From positions 62,001 to 126,000 of the forward strand of contig NZ_CABPSJ010000003.1 of assembly GCF_902459745.1 (NCBI RefSeq): a DNA stretch of 64,000 nt, in the 5' to 3' direction. Origin of the DNA: Pandoraea communis. Its GTDB lineage: Bacteria; Pseudomonadota; Gammaproteobacteria; Burkholderiales; Burkholderiaceae. The notes under the pieces were generated by a model. The model did no database searches and was not told the DNA's origin. It worked only from the letters and a program-made list of their open reading frames with translations. How positions within the stretch are numbered: position 1 is the stretch's first letter; each line of letters begins with the position of its first letter. A program made the translations under genes and the position numbers. Below, piece after piece: positions 43,241 to 51,664 of this stretch.

Positions 43241-43975
43241 ATGAAGAAGCAACTGATGTATCTGGCGCTGTTTTGCCCGCTCAGCGCTTTCGCCGCCCAC
43301 CCGCTGGTCACCGACGACACCGGCACGCAGGGCGACGGCAACTGGCAATTCGAGACGAATAGCGAAGTCACGTCGAAGCAACCGGACATCGGGCACCAGA
43401 GCCTTTGGAACAGCACGCTAACGCGCGGCGTGGGCGAGGCGATCGACCTCTACGTCAACGTCCCCTACACGACCATCCAGAATCGCTCCGATACTGCGGG
43501 CAGCGGCATTGGCGATGTGGAGACGGGCGCCAAGTGGCGCATGTACGACGACGGGGCTTTCAGTGTCGGCCTCAAACCCTACCTGACGTTTCCGTCGGGC
43601 AACGATCGGCGCGGGCTCGGCACTGGCCGGGTGAATGCCGGTGCGACGTTGCTCACCCAGTATGCGATCGGTGACTGGACATTCTTGTTCAACGCCGGGG
43701 CAACCTATGAGCCGAACCGACAGTCGCAACGTCAGGCATTGTGGAAGGTCTCTGGGGCGGTGATGTACCGTGTGTTGCCGTCAACGCAACTGATCTTCGA
43801 TGTCGGCACGTCGCAAAACCCCGACTTCGCACAGCGGACCCATCCGGCGTTCATGATTCTCGGCGCGATCTACAGCCCGAAGCCTTGGCTGGATCTCGAC
43901 GTCGGCTACCGGCGCGGGCTCAATCCCCAGACCTATAGAGACTCCTGGATGGGCGGGATGACCGTCCGCTGGTAA
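43241..43975 (+). CDS. Outer-membrane beta-barrel protein (phenol MetA-pathway transporter-like)
   Basis: 244 residues. An N-terminal signal peptide (ending S-A-F-A-A) and repeated amphipathic strands end in W (M-T-V-R-W), the usual C-terminal aromatic of outer-membrane barrels. Conserved P-L-V-T-D-D-T-G-T-Q-G near residue 22 and V-P-Y-T...G-I-G-D-V-E-T-G-A-K-W-R recall the PF13557 'MetA-pathway of phenol degradation' family, which is linked to uptake of hydrophobic compounds. Start at 43241 puts the signal peptide first; the frame upstream is not signal-like. Ligand unknown. Confidence 0.82.
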   Translation: MKKQLMYLALFCPLSAFAAHPLVTDDTGTQGDGNWQFETNSEVTSKQPDIGHQSLWNSTLTRGVGEAIDLYVNVPYTTIQNRSDTAGSGIGDVETGAKWRMYDDGAFSVGLKPYLTFPSGNDRRGLGTGRVNAGATLLTQYAIGDWTFLFNAGATYEPNRQSQRQALWKVSGAVMYRVLPSTQLIFDVGTSQNPDFAQRTHPAFMILGAIYSPKPWLDLDVGYRRGLNPQTYRDSWMGGMTVRW

Positions 43976-44053
43976 AGACGCCGGCCGGCCAGGCGCGTTG
44001 GGCCGGGGCGCGGCAGGGCGGGGCATCGAACCTCGCTCGCCAGGACGCAGATA

Positions 44054-44081
44054 ACTTTGCAGTATAATTTTTTTTCAAAGT
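44054..44081. promoter_or_regulatory. MarR promoter/operator candidate
   Basis: TATAAT (44063-44068) is enclosed by the perfect inverted repeat ACTTTG (44054-44059) / CAAAGT (44076-44081). A repressor bound here would cover the -10, which suggests autoregulation by the MarR protein that starts at 44121. Confidence 0.5.
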
Positions 44082-44120
44082 GATTGTCCTGGCGCGCCGC
44101 GCCGCTTACCGAACGCTTCC

Positions 44121-44663
44121 ATGCCAAAATTGCCGGCCCAGAAGGCCCTTACCGTCACCAATCCAGCCTGTCTCATCGACGGTTCCGACGCCGAATTCCG
44201 TCATCTGATCAATGGGTTGCTGCCATTCGCCGCACGGCTGTTGTCGGTGCGCGATGGTTTTGGCAGCCTGATCGGTCTGACGGGTATTCAATACTCGCTG
44301 CTCCAGTCAGTGGTGCATCTCTCGTCGCAGGGGGATGTCACCGTCAATCAATTGGCCGAGCACTTGCACCTGTCGGGTGCGTTCGTGACCATCGAGACGA
44401 ACAAGCTCAAGGCGCTCAAGCTGATCGACAAACGTCAGAATCCGGAAGACCGCCGCAAGATGAGCCTGACGGTCACGGCGGCCGGCGCAAAACTGCTCCA
44501 CGAACTGACACCCTCTCAGCAGCGTATCAACGACGTGCTGTTCGAGGGCGTAACGCGTACCGAATTCAAAGTGCTGTGTGCCGTCGTCGACAGACTCGTG
44601 ACCAACGGCGACCGTGCCACGCTGGATCTGAGCCACCTGCTGGCGACCCGCGACAAGCGCTGA
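44121..44663 (+). CDS. MarR-family transcriptional regulator
   Basis: 180 residues of the winged-helix MarR family. The DNA-binding core is V-N-Q-L-A-E-H-L-H-L-S-G-A-F-V (residues ~75-90), with the D-R-R-K-M-S-L-T-V-T wing near 115. MarR proteins sense phenolics or oxidants and repress nearby genes. Candidates to be controlled are itself (palindrome over its -10), the outer-membrane protein upstream, and the HpaB cluster downstream. It is convergent with iscS (24 bp apart). Confidence 0.9.
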   Translation: MPKLPAQKALTVTNPACLIDGSDAEFRHLINGLLPFAARLLSVRDGFGSLIGLTGIQYSLLQSVVHLSSQGDVTVNQLAEHLHLSGAFVTIETNKLKALKLIDKRQNPEDRRKMSLTVTAAGAKLLHELTPSQQRINDVLFEGVTRTEFKVLCAVVDRLVTNGDRATLDLSHLLATRDKR

Positions 44664-44687
44664 ACCCGGCGCGGCACCGGCGTTCCC

Positions 44688-45920
44688 TCAGTGAGCCGCC
44701 CACTGAATCGAGTTCAGATCGACACCGTCCTGATACATATCCCATAGCGGACTCATTGCGCGCAGCTTGCCGACGGTGCCGCGCACCTGTTCGATCACGC
44801 TGTCGACTTCCGCCTCGGTCGAGAAGCGCCCCAACGTGAATCGGATCGAGCTGTGTGCGAGTTCATCGCTGCGCCCGAGCGCGCGCAGCACGAACGACGG
44901 TTCGAGCGACGCCGATGTGCACGCCGAGCCTGACGACACCGCTACGCCCTTGATCCCCATGATGAGCGACTCGCCTTCCACGAAGTTGAAGCTCACGTTC
45001 AGATTGTGTGGCACGCGGTGGGTCATGTCGCCGTTGATATACACCTCGTCCATCGTCTGAAGGCCCGCGAGCAGGCGGTCGCGCAGCGTGCCGACGCGTG
45101 CGGCTTCCGACGCCAGTTCGAGCTTCGCCAGCCGGAACGCCTCGCCCATCCCCACAATCTGATGCGTCGGCAACGTGCCCGAGCGCATGCCGCGCTCGTG
45201 GCCGCCGCCGTGAATCTGCGCTTCGATACGAATGCGGGGCTTGCGGCGCACATATAGGGCGCCGATGCCCTTCGGGCCATAGAGCTTGTGGGCCGTGACC
45301 GTCATCAGATCGACCTTGAGCGTTTGCAGATCGATCGGGATCTTGCCTGCGGCTTGCACGGCGTCGCAGTGAAACACGATGCCGCGCTCACGGCACAGTT
45401 CGCCGATCTCCGCGATCGGCTGAATCACGCCGATTTCATTGTTCACCATCATCACCGACACCAGGATGGTGTCCGGGCGCATGGCGCTGCGCACCGTATC
45501 GACCGTAATCAGGCCGTCTTCCTGCACGTCGAGATAAGTGACCTCGAACCCTTGCCGTTCCAGATCGCGCATGGTGTCGAGCACGGCCTTGTGCTCGGTC
45601 TTCACGGTAATCAGGTGCTTGCCCTTGCCGCTGTAGAAATTCGCCGCGCCTTTGATGGCGAGGTTGTTGCCTTCGGTCGCACCAGATGTCCAGACGATCT
45701 CGCGCGAATCGGCACCCAGCAGCGCGGCAACGTGTTCGCGGGCCGTCTCCACGGCCTCTTCGGCCGTCCAGCCGTAGCTATGACTGCGCGAAGCGGGATT
45801 GCCGAAATTGACGTTCAGGTACGGAACCATTGTCTCGACCACGCGCGGATCGACCGGGGTCGTTGCGCTGTAGTCCATGTAGATGGGGGCTTCGAAAAGC
45901 GACGGCGTAGTAGACGGCAT
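44688..45920 (-). CDS. iscS: Cysteine desulfurase IscS (stand-alone)
   Basis: 410-residue PLP enzyme that removes sulfur from cysteine for Fe-S clusters, tRNA thiolation and cofactors. The N-terminus M-D-Y-S-A-T-T-P-V, the PLP lysine in [11 protein letters not shown], the active-site loop [13 protein letters not shown] and the C-terminus [13 protein letters not shown] all match IscS (not SufS/NifS). No iscR, iscU, iscA, hscA or fdx are adjacent, so it is a separated or second copy. M-P-S-T-T-P at 45920 has GGAG upstream and is preferred to the longer 46004 frame. Confidence 0.94.
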   Translation of the reverse strand: MPSTTPSLFEAPIYMDYSATTPVDPRVVETMVPYLNVNFGNPASRSHSYGWTAEEAVETAREHVAALLGADSREIVWTSGATEGNNLAIKGAANFYSGKGKHLITVKTEHKAVLDTMRDLERQGFEVTYLDVQEDGLITVDTVRSAMRPDTILVSVMMVNNEIGVIQPIAEIGELCRERGIVFHCDAVQAAGKIPIDLQTLKVDLMTVTAHKLYGPKGIGALYVRRKPRIRIEAQIHGGGHERGMRSGTLPTHQIVGMGEAFRLAKLELASEAARVGTLRDRLLAGLQTMDEVYINGDMTHRVPHNLNVSFNFVEGESLIMGIKGVAVSSGSACTSASLEPSFVLRALGRSDELAHSSIRFTLGRFSTEAEVDSVIEQVRGTVGKLRAMSPLWDMYQDGVDLNSIQWAAH

Positions 45921-46334
45921 AGGGAACTCCGAATCGTCCGGTGGACATCTTGAATTGCGGCCGAGTGTAGCACCGCATCTCTCACGAATCGCACTCTCCC
46001 ACATTGAAAAAAGGGTTTCATGCGACCCCTTTCACATGCCGTACGGCTCGGGTCGGCGAGATAAGTTGTACGCAATCAGGTTGTGTCTTGTGCAATGCGA
46101 TCCCCATGAAACCCCATAACCAGTAAGGGTTTTGCCCGCTTAGGGTGCGGCGATGCACCAGCGAAAAGCATATGCACTTTCTTCGCGCTCAGGGTTTACC
46201 TTGCTTGATTAGCTATTTTTGTTAACGTTCAATAATCACTAACAAACAAAGCTAAATGCGAAAGACGGTTTGCTGGGTGAGACGACGGGAAGCGCGTCGT
46301 TTCGCAGCGAGGCCGCTTTGAGAAGGAGGTAATC
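45921..46334. other. 414-bp iscS / hydroxylase-cluster intergenic region
   Basis: No gene. It is AT-rich near the right end and carries the long inverted repeat at 46209-46255. A perfect AAGGAGG sits at 46323-46329 for the flavin reductase. Confidence 0.6.
46209..46255. promoter_or_regulatory. Long inverted repeat, operator candidate for the HpaBC-like cluster
   Basis: TTAGCTATTTTTGTTA (46209-46224) and TAACAAACAAAGCTAA (46240-46255) are complementary at 14 of 16 positions, with a 15-base spacer. The repeat lies 79 bp before the first gene of the cluster and in its AT-richest part, suitable for a LysR- or AraC-type activator or a dimeric repressor. Confidence 0.55.
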
Positions 46335-46853
46335 ATGAACGACGCATCGACCGCAGTACAGGCTTCGGAAGACGAGGGGCGACAGTTCCGTCGCACGCTC
46401 GCCATGTTTGCCACAGGCGTGGCCGTGATCACGGCGCCCCGCGACGACGGGCCGCCCATCGGTATCACTGTGGCGTCGTTCAACTCGGTCTCGCTTGCGC
46501 CGCCGCTGGTGCTGTTCTCTGTCGACCGGCGCTGTCTGAGCCTCGACGACCTATGCACGGCTGCGCGCTACACGGTGAACGTGCTCGACGAGAGCCAGCG
46601 CGACACCTCCAACCGTTTCGCGACTGCCCGGGGTAACAAGTGGGACGGCGTGAGCTTCGAGGGCGAGGGCATTGGCCGGTTGCCGGGTGCGCTGGCCGCC
46701 ATCGAATGCGAGCCGTATGCGCAACACGACGGTGGCGATCACGTGATCTTTGTCGGACGGGTTGTGCGCCACGCGGCGCGCCACGACGGCCGGCCGCTCA
46801 TTTTCTTCGGCGGGCAGTACCGCTCGCTCGACACCACGCCGGTCGCGGCGTGA
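46335..46853 (+). CDS. Flavin reductase, HpaC-like
   Basis: 172 residues of the flavin_reduct fold (F-A-T-G-V-A-V-I-T-A and G-I-T-V-A-S-F-N-S-V-S-L-A-P-P-L), which supplies reduced FAD/FMN to a partner monooxygenase. The start is excellent, with AAGGAGG five bases upstream. The monooxygenase gene follows after 26 bp, a two-component hydroxylase pair. Confidence 0.88.
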   Translation: MNDASTAVQASEDEGRQFRRTLAMFATGVAVITAPRDDGPPIGITVASFNSVSLAPPLVLFSVDRRCLSLDDLCTAARYTVNVLDESQRDTSNRFATARGNKWDGVSFEGEGIGRLPGALAAIECEPYAQHDGGDHVIFVGRVVRHAARHDGRPLIFFGGQYRSLDTTPVAA

Positions 46854-46879
46854 GTTCCCCAGGGTTTCAGGAGAGAGTC

Positions 46880-48361
46880 ATGGTAAAGAACGGTAGTCAA
46901 CATATCGGCCAACTGCGCGACGGACGTGAGGTGTATATCGACGGCAAGGCCGTCGGTGACGTGACCACCCATCCGGCGTTCCGCAACTCCATTCGCAGCT
47001 ACGCGAGTCTGTACGACTTTCAGGCGCGTCCCGAGAACCTCGAGGCAATGACCTTCGCGTCGCCGGACACGGGCGATCGGGTCTCGCGCATCTGGCAGTT
47101 GCCCACGAGCTACGACGAACTGGTGCAGCGCCGCGAGATGCTCGAAGCGTGGAGCGAGTTGCATTACGGCTTCATGGGGCGCTCGCCGGATCACGTGGCC
47201 TCGTGCATTTCCGGCATGGTGATGGGTATCGACGTTTTCGAACAATACGACGCCGGGCGCGCGGGGGCGCTGCGCGACTACTACAAATACGCTCGCGACA
47301 ACGATCTGTTCCTGACGTATGTGATCGTCAACCCGCAGGCCAATCAGTCGAAAGCTGCGCACGAGCAAGAGGACAAGTACCTCGCGGTCGGCATTGTGGA
47401 TCAGGACCACGAGGGCATTACGGTGCGGGGGGCGAAGATGCTCGCCACCAGCGGCATCATGGCCAATGAGGTCTTCTGCAGTTGCATCCAGCCGCTCAAG
47501 GCGGGCGACGAGATGTACGCACTGTCGTTTGCGATCCCCATGAATACCAAGGGCTTGCGCGTCCTGTCGCGCAAGTCATACGAGGGCAGCGCCACGTCGG
47601 TGTTCGATAACCCGCTCGCGTCGCGCTTCGACGAGAACGACGCCGTGCTGTATTTCGACGACGTGAAGGTGCCGTGGGAGCGCATCTTCGTCGCTGGCGA
47701 CACGGCCATGTGCGCGAAGCAGTTCCACGCTACGCCTGCCCACAGCTATCAGAACTATCAGTGTCAGGTTCGACTGATGGTCAAGCTGCGCTTCCTCGTG
47801 GGCATCGCATTGCGCATTACCGAGGTGAACGGCACCAATGCCTTCCCTCAGGTACGCGAGACGCTCGGACAACTGGCGGCCGAAGCCGCGATGGTCGAGG
47901 CGTGGGTGCACGGCATGGAGGCGAAGGGTCATATGGAGAAGGGTTACTACGTGCCGGACCGCAACCTGCTCTACGGCTCGCAAGTGCTCACCCAACAGCT
48001 CTACGGCAAGGTACTCGGCACGCTTCGCGAACTGGCGGGCGGCGGCATGATCATGCTGCCGTCGAGCATCCACGACTTCGAAAACCCGATGCTCGCCAGC
48101 ATTATCGAGAAGACCCAGAAGTCGCCGGTGGCCGACGCCGAAGCGCGCGTGAAGTTCTTCAAGCTCGCCTGGGACGCCGTGGGCTCCGAATTCGCCTCGC
48201 GCCATAACCAGTACGAGATGTTCTACGCCGGTGCGACCTTCGTGACCAAGGGCCATGCCTATCGCACGTACGACTGGCAGAAGGCCACGCGTCTGGTCGA
48301 CAACCTGCTCGGCACCTATGCGCTCTCGGACGAGATCGTCCGGCAGCCGGTCGCGGCCTGA
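46880..48361 (+). CDS. HpaB-type FADH2-dependent monooxygenase, large component
   Basis: 493-residue flavin monooxygenase of the 4-hydroxyphenylacetate 3-hydroxylase family (acyl-CoA dehydrogenase fold). Motifs include R-I-W-Q-L-P-T-S-Y near residue 72 and a C-terminal H-N-Q-Y-E-M-F-Y-A-G. Such enzymes add oxygen to phenols or related rings using the reduced flavin from the gene before it. The frame upstream of 46880 belongs to a shifted reading; ATG 46880 has AGGAG ten bases upstream. The exact substrate is unknown: 4-hydroxyphenylacetate, chlorophenols or pyoverdine/paerucumarin precursors are options. The neighbouring Liv transporter suggests an imported compound. Confidence 0.88.
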   Translation: MVKNGSQHIGQLRDGREVYIDGKAVGDVTTHPAFRNSIRSYASLYDFQARPENLEAMTFASPDTGDRVSRIWQLPTSYDELVQRREMLEAWSELHYGFMGRSPDHVASCISGMVMGIDVFEQYDAGRAGALRDYYKYARDNDLFLTYVIVNPQANQSKAAHEQEDKYLAVGIVDQDHEGITVRGAKMLATSGIMANEVFCSCIQPLKAGDEMYALSFAIPMNTKGLRVLSRKSYEGSATSVFDNPLASRFDENDAVLYFDDVKVPWERIFVAGDTAMCAKQFHATPAHSYQNYQCQVRLMVKLRFLVGIALRITEVNGTNAFPQVRETLGQLAAEAAMVEAWVHGMEAKGHMEKGYYVPDRNLLYGSQVLTQQLYGKVLGTLRELAGGGMIMLPSSIHDFENPMLASIIEKTQKSPVADAEARVKFFKLAWDAVGSEFASRHNQYEMFYAGATFVTKGHAYRTYDWQKATRLVDNLLGTYALSDEIVRQPVAA

Positions 48362-48426
48362 GCTGCACTGCATTCCCACGACAACCGCATTACGACGGTA
48401 TTACCCGCCACAGACAAGGAGTTCCC

Positions 48427-48807
48427 ATGGCGATCAACAAGTTGCATGACGAGTTTCACTCCATCGATATGAAAGAAGGATGGGAGGTGCCTCCCGGCTA
48501 TCCCCCGGGCATCGAACAGAAGATTCTCGCGGGCTCGCTCGACGAGCCGAACCGCGCGGGCAGCCGCACGCGCTTGCTGCGCTTCGCACCGGGCATCTAC
48601 ACCACGGCCCCGTTCGTGCATACCTACTGGGAGGAGGTCTATCTCGTCTCGGGCGATCTGACGGTCGGCAACGACGCACAGGGCGAGGGCGGTGAAGCGT
48701 TTGCGCCGAACACCTATGCGTGCCGCCCGCCGGGCGCGTTCCATGGCCCCTTCAAGTCGAACGGCGGCTGCCTGCTTCTCGAAATTCACTACTACGACCC
48801 GGCCTGA
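48427..48807 (+). CDS. Cupin-domain protein
   Basis: 126 residues of one conserved barrel cupin with candidate metal ligands in H-T-Y-W-E-E-V-Y-L-V-S-G-D-L and G-A-F-H-G-P. It may be a small dioxygenase, isomerase or sensor. It lies 65 bp after the monooxygenase gene in the same direction and before the binding-protein gene, so it likely acts on the same substrate or its product. Function not known. Confidence 0.8.
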   Translation: MAINKLHDEFHSIDMKEGWEVPPGYPPGIEQKILAGSLDEPNRAGSRTRLLRFAPGIYTTAPFVHTYWEEVYLVSGDLTVGNDAQGEGGEAFAPNTYACRPPGAFHGPFKSNGGCLLLEIHYYDPA

Positions 48808-48913
48808 CACGTTCAAGGCAGGGCATTGGGCGCGGCGAACGTGAGGGCGTTGCCGCGCCGCCGGGAGACGGTTTCACCCACACCACACCTCTACAGGCTA
48901 TCGGGAAAACATC

Positions 48914-50155
48914 ATGTTTACGTTTTGCGCAAGTCGTACCACGTCAATGGCTGCCCTGGTGCTCGCCGCCGCCTTCGCCGTGCCGTTCGCCGCACAGGCC
49001 CAGCCCGGCAAGATGAGCGACGGGGTCGTGAAGATCGGCGTGCTCACCGACATGTCGTCGATCTTCTCCGACATCGGCGGCAAGGGCTCGGTGATTGCCG
49101 CGCAAATGGCCGTCGACGACTTTGGCGGCAAGGTCAACGGCGTGCCGATCAAAGTGATTTCGGCCGATCATCAGAACAAGACCGACGTGGCGGCGACCAT
49201 CGCCCGCGATTGGTTCGACAACCAGCAGGTCGACGTGGTCGAGGATTTGCTGCCGTCGTCCGTGGCGCTGGCGGTGGCCAACGTCGCCAAGGCCAAACGC
49301 CGTATCGCCATCGTGACGGGCGCGGGCACCACACGGCTCGTCAACGAAGACTGTTCGCCGTACACGGTGCAGTACTCGTACGACACCTATTCGTTCGCGT
49401 CGAACACGGTCAAGGCGATGACGCGCAGCGGCGATAACAGCTGGTATTTCCTCACCGTCGACTACGCGCTGGGCGCGTCGCTGGAGAAGGATGCCACCGA
49501 AGCGCTGCAACACGTGAACGGCAAGGTCGTGGGCCGCGCGAAGCATCCGCTCAATTCGGCGGACCTGTCGTCCTATCTGCTGCAAGCGCAGGCGTCGCGC
49601 GCCAAGGTGATTGCGCTGGCCAATGCAGGTGCGGACACCGTGAATGCGATCAAGACGGCGCGCGAGTTCGGCATCACCGCCCCCGGCAAACAGAAGATTG
49701 CCGGTCTGCACATGTTCATCAGCGACATTCACAGCCTCGGACTCGAAGCGGCGCAGGGCATGACGTTGACCACCGCTTTCTATTGGGACCGAGACGACGC
49801 CTCGCGCACCTGGGCCCAGCGCTTTTTCGCGAAGACCGGCAAGATGCCGACGCTCGTGCACGCTGGCACCTATTCGTCTGTCATGCACTACCTGCAAGCC
49901 GTGCAGCGCACCGGCACCGACGAGGCCGACACGGTCATGGCGTCGATGAAACAGGCACCCATCAACGACTTCTTCGCCAAAGGCGGTCAGATTCGCCCCG
50001 ATGGCCTGATGGTGCACGACATGTATCTCGTGGAAGTGAAGTCGCCCAAGGAATCGAAGAAGCCCTGGGATTACTACAAGGTGCTGCAGACGATCCCCGC
50101 CAACGAGGCGTTTCGTCCGCTCGCCCAGAGCCAGTGCGCGCTCGTGAAGAAGTGA
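48914..50155 (+). CDS. Periplasmic binding protein for the adjacent Liv-type transporter
   Basis: 413-residue solute-binding protein with a signal peptide (residues ~1-29, ending A-A-Q-A) and a type-1 periplasmic fold (V-V-K-I-G-V-L-T-D-M-S-S). It is a paralogue of the orphan protein at 14354. It is followed by a DUF2848 gene and then LivG-F-H-M, so it most likely delivers the ligand to that transporter. The ligand is unknown; these proteins bind amides, aromatic carboxylates and amino acids. Confidence 0.93.
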   Translation: MFTFCASRTTSMAALVLAAAFAVPFAAQAQPGKMSDGVVKIGVLTDMSSIFSDIGGKGSVIAAQMAVDDFGGKVNGVPIKVISADHQNKTDVAATIARDWFDNQQVDVVEDLLPSSVALAVANVAKAKRRIAIVTGAGTTRLVNEDCSPYTVQYSYDTYSFASNTVKAMTRSGDNSWYFLTVDYALGASLEKDATEALQHVNGKVVGRAKHPLNSADLSSYLLQAQASRAKVIALANAGADTVNAIKTAREFGITAPGKQKIAGLHMFISDIHSLGLEAAQGMTLTTAFYWDRDDASRTWAQRFFAKTGKMPTLVHAGTYSSVMHYLQAVQRTGTDEADTVMASMKQAPINDFFAKGGQIRPDGLMVHDMYLVEVKSPKESKKPWDYYKVLQTIPANEAFRPLAQSQCALVKK

Positions 50156-50172
50156 TCCCAGGAAGTCAGGCC

Positions 50173-50880
50173 ATGACCGGAGTTGGCAAGATGAATCTCA
50201 TGCATTTCGTTGTACAGACGGCAGACGGTATCGTCGAGCGCGATGTCGCCATCAAACAGCTTGTGATTGCGGGCTGGACGGGGCGGGATGTCGAAGCGAT
50301 GGAGCATCACATCCGTGAATTGGAGGTGCTGGGCGTGAAGCGCCCGGCGGCCACGCCGATGTTCTACCGGGTATCGAGCGACCGGCTCACGACGCAGGCC
50401 CACATCGAGGCGAGCGGACGCGCAAGCAGCGGCGAGGTCGAGTTTCTGCTCGTACGCAGCGGGGGAGAAACGTATGTCGGTGTAGCGTCGGACCACACGG
50501 ACCGCGAGGTGGAAACCTACGGGGTGACCGTCTCGAAGCAGATGTGCGAGAAGCCCTGCGCGGCGATGCTGTGGCGGCTGGCCGACATCGAGCCGCATTG
50601 GGACAGGCTCATGCTGCGCAGCTACGCCAACATCAACGGCGAAAAGGTGCTGTACCAGCAGGGGCCGGTCACGGCGATGCGCTCGCCGCAGGATCTGCTC
50701 GCGCGCTTCGCCGAGGCAGGCGGGCGCTTCGAAGACGGCACCGCCATGCTGTGCGGCACGCTGGCGGCCATCGGCGGTATTCGTTCGGCCGAGCGTTTCG
50801 ATTTCGAGCTGGAAGACCCCGTGCTCGAACGTCGATTGCAACATGGTTACGGTATTACCCCGCTACCGGTGGTGGGGTAA
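50173..50880 (+). CDS. DUF2848 protein
   Basis: 235 residues, DUF2848, a family loosely related to FAH C-terminal domains. H-I-R-E-L-E-V-L-G-V-K-R-P near residue 45, P-M-F-Y-R-V near 60, and a later G-D...E acidic patch (E-V-E-F-L-L-V, V-A-S-D-H-T-D-R-E-V-E) are family features. It lies 17 bp after the binding-protein stop and four bases before livG. An enzyme on an imported organic acid, perhaps a hydratase or decarboxylase, is plausible. No function is established. Confidence 0.8.
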   Translation: MTGVGKMNLMHFVVQTADGIVERDVAIKQLVIAGWTGRDVEAMEHHIRELEVLGVKRPAATPMFYRVSSDRLTTQAHIEASGRASSGEVEFLLVRSGGETYVGVASDHTDREVETYGVTVSKQMCEKPCAAMLWRLADIEPHWDRLMLRSYANINGEKVLYQQGPVTAMRSPQDLLARFAEAGGRFEDGTAMLCGTLAAIGGIRSAERFDFELEDPVLERRLQHGYGITPLPVVG

Positions 50881-50884
50881 GCGC

Positions 50885-51664
50885 ATGCATCACGACGACA
50901 TCATTCTCGAAACCCGCCAGCTCACCAAGGCGTTTCGTGGCTTCACTGCGGTGGACGGCGTGGATCTGAAGGTCAGGCGCGGGGCGATTCACGCGCTCAT
51001 TGGCCCGAACGGTGCGGGCAAGACAACGTGCTTCAACCTCCTGACCAAGTTCCTGACACCGACGTCGGGCCAGATTTTCTATCGCGGCGAGGACATCACC
51101 CGTCTCGCCCCGGCGGCGGTGGCGCGGCGCGGCATGATCCGCTCGTTCCAGATCTCGGCGGTGTTCGGACATTTGTCCGTTATCGAGAACGTGCGCGTGG
51201 CGTTGCAACGCGCCACGGGCCAGTCCTATCACTTCTGGCGCAGCACGCGCGGGCTGGGCGACCTGGATACGCGTGCGATGGCGTTGCTCGATGAGGTAGG
51301 CATTGCCGCCTATGCGCACGAGTTGACCGTATCGTTGCCCTACGGACGCAAACGGGCGCTGGAAATCGCCACGACGCTTGCCATGGAGCCGGACGTCATG
51401 CTGCTCGACGAGCCCACGCAAGGTATGGGACATGAGGATGTCGAGCGGGTGGCTGCGCTCATCCGGCAAGTCGCGGCCGGGCGTACGGTGCTGATGGTCG
51501 AGCACAACATGAAAGTGGTGTCGGGCATCGCCGACACGATCACCGTATTGCAGCGCGGCGAGATTCTGGCCGAAGGCGACTACGCCACCGTCACGGCCGA
51601 TGCTCGGGTGCGTGAAGCCTACATGGGGTCGGCGGATGCCACGCTGGAAGGAGCGCACGCATGA
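50885..51664 (+). CDS. livG: LivG-type ABC transporter ATP-binding protein
   Basis: 259-residue ATPase of a branched-chain-amino-acid-type importer. Walker A G-P-N-G-A-G-K-T-T (~residues 40-48), the Q-loop, and Walker B V-M-L-L-D-E-P-T-Q-G-M-G with the switch His in V-L-M-V-E-H-N-M. The Y-G-R-K-R-A-L-E-I-A segment takes the place of the ABC signature (L-S-G-G-Q in most), typical of LivG where it is Y-G-x-Q-R. ATG 50885 follows the DUF2848 stop by four bases. Confidence 0.92.
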   Translation: MHHDDIILETRQLTKAFRGFTAVDGVDLKVRRGAIHALIGPNGAGKTTCFNLLTKFLTPTSGQIFYRGEDITRLAPAAVARRGMIRSFQISAVFGHLSVIENVRVALQRATGQSYHFWRSTRGLGDLDTRAMALLDEVGIAAYAHELTVSLPYGRKRALEIATTLAMEPDVMLLDEPTQGMGHEDVERVAALIRQVAAGRTVLMVEHNMKVVSGIADTITVLQRGEILAEGDYATVTADARVREAYMGSADATLEGAHA

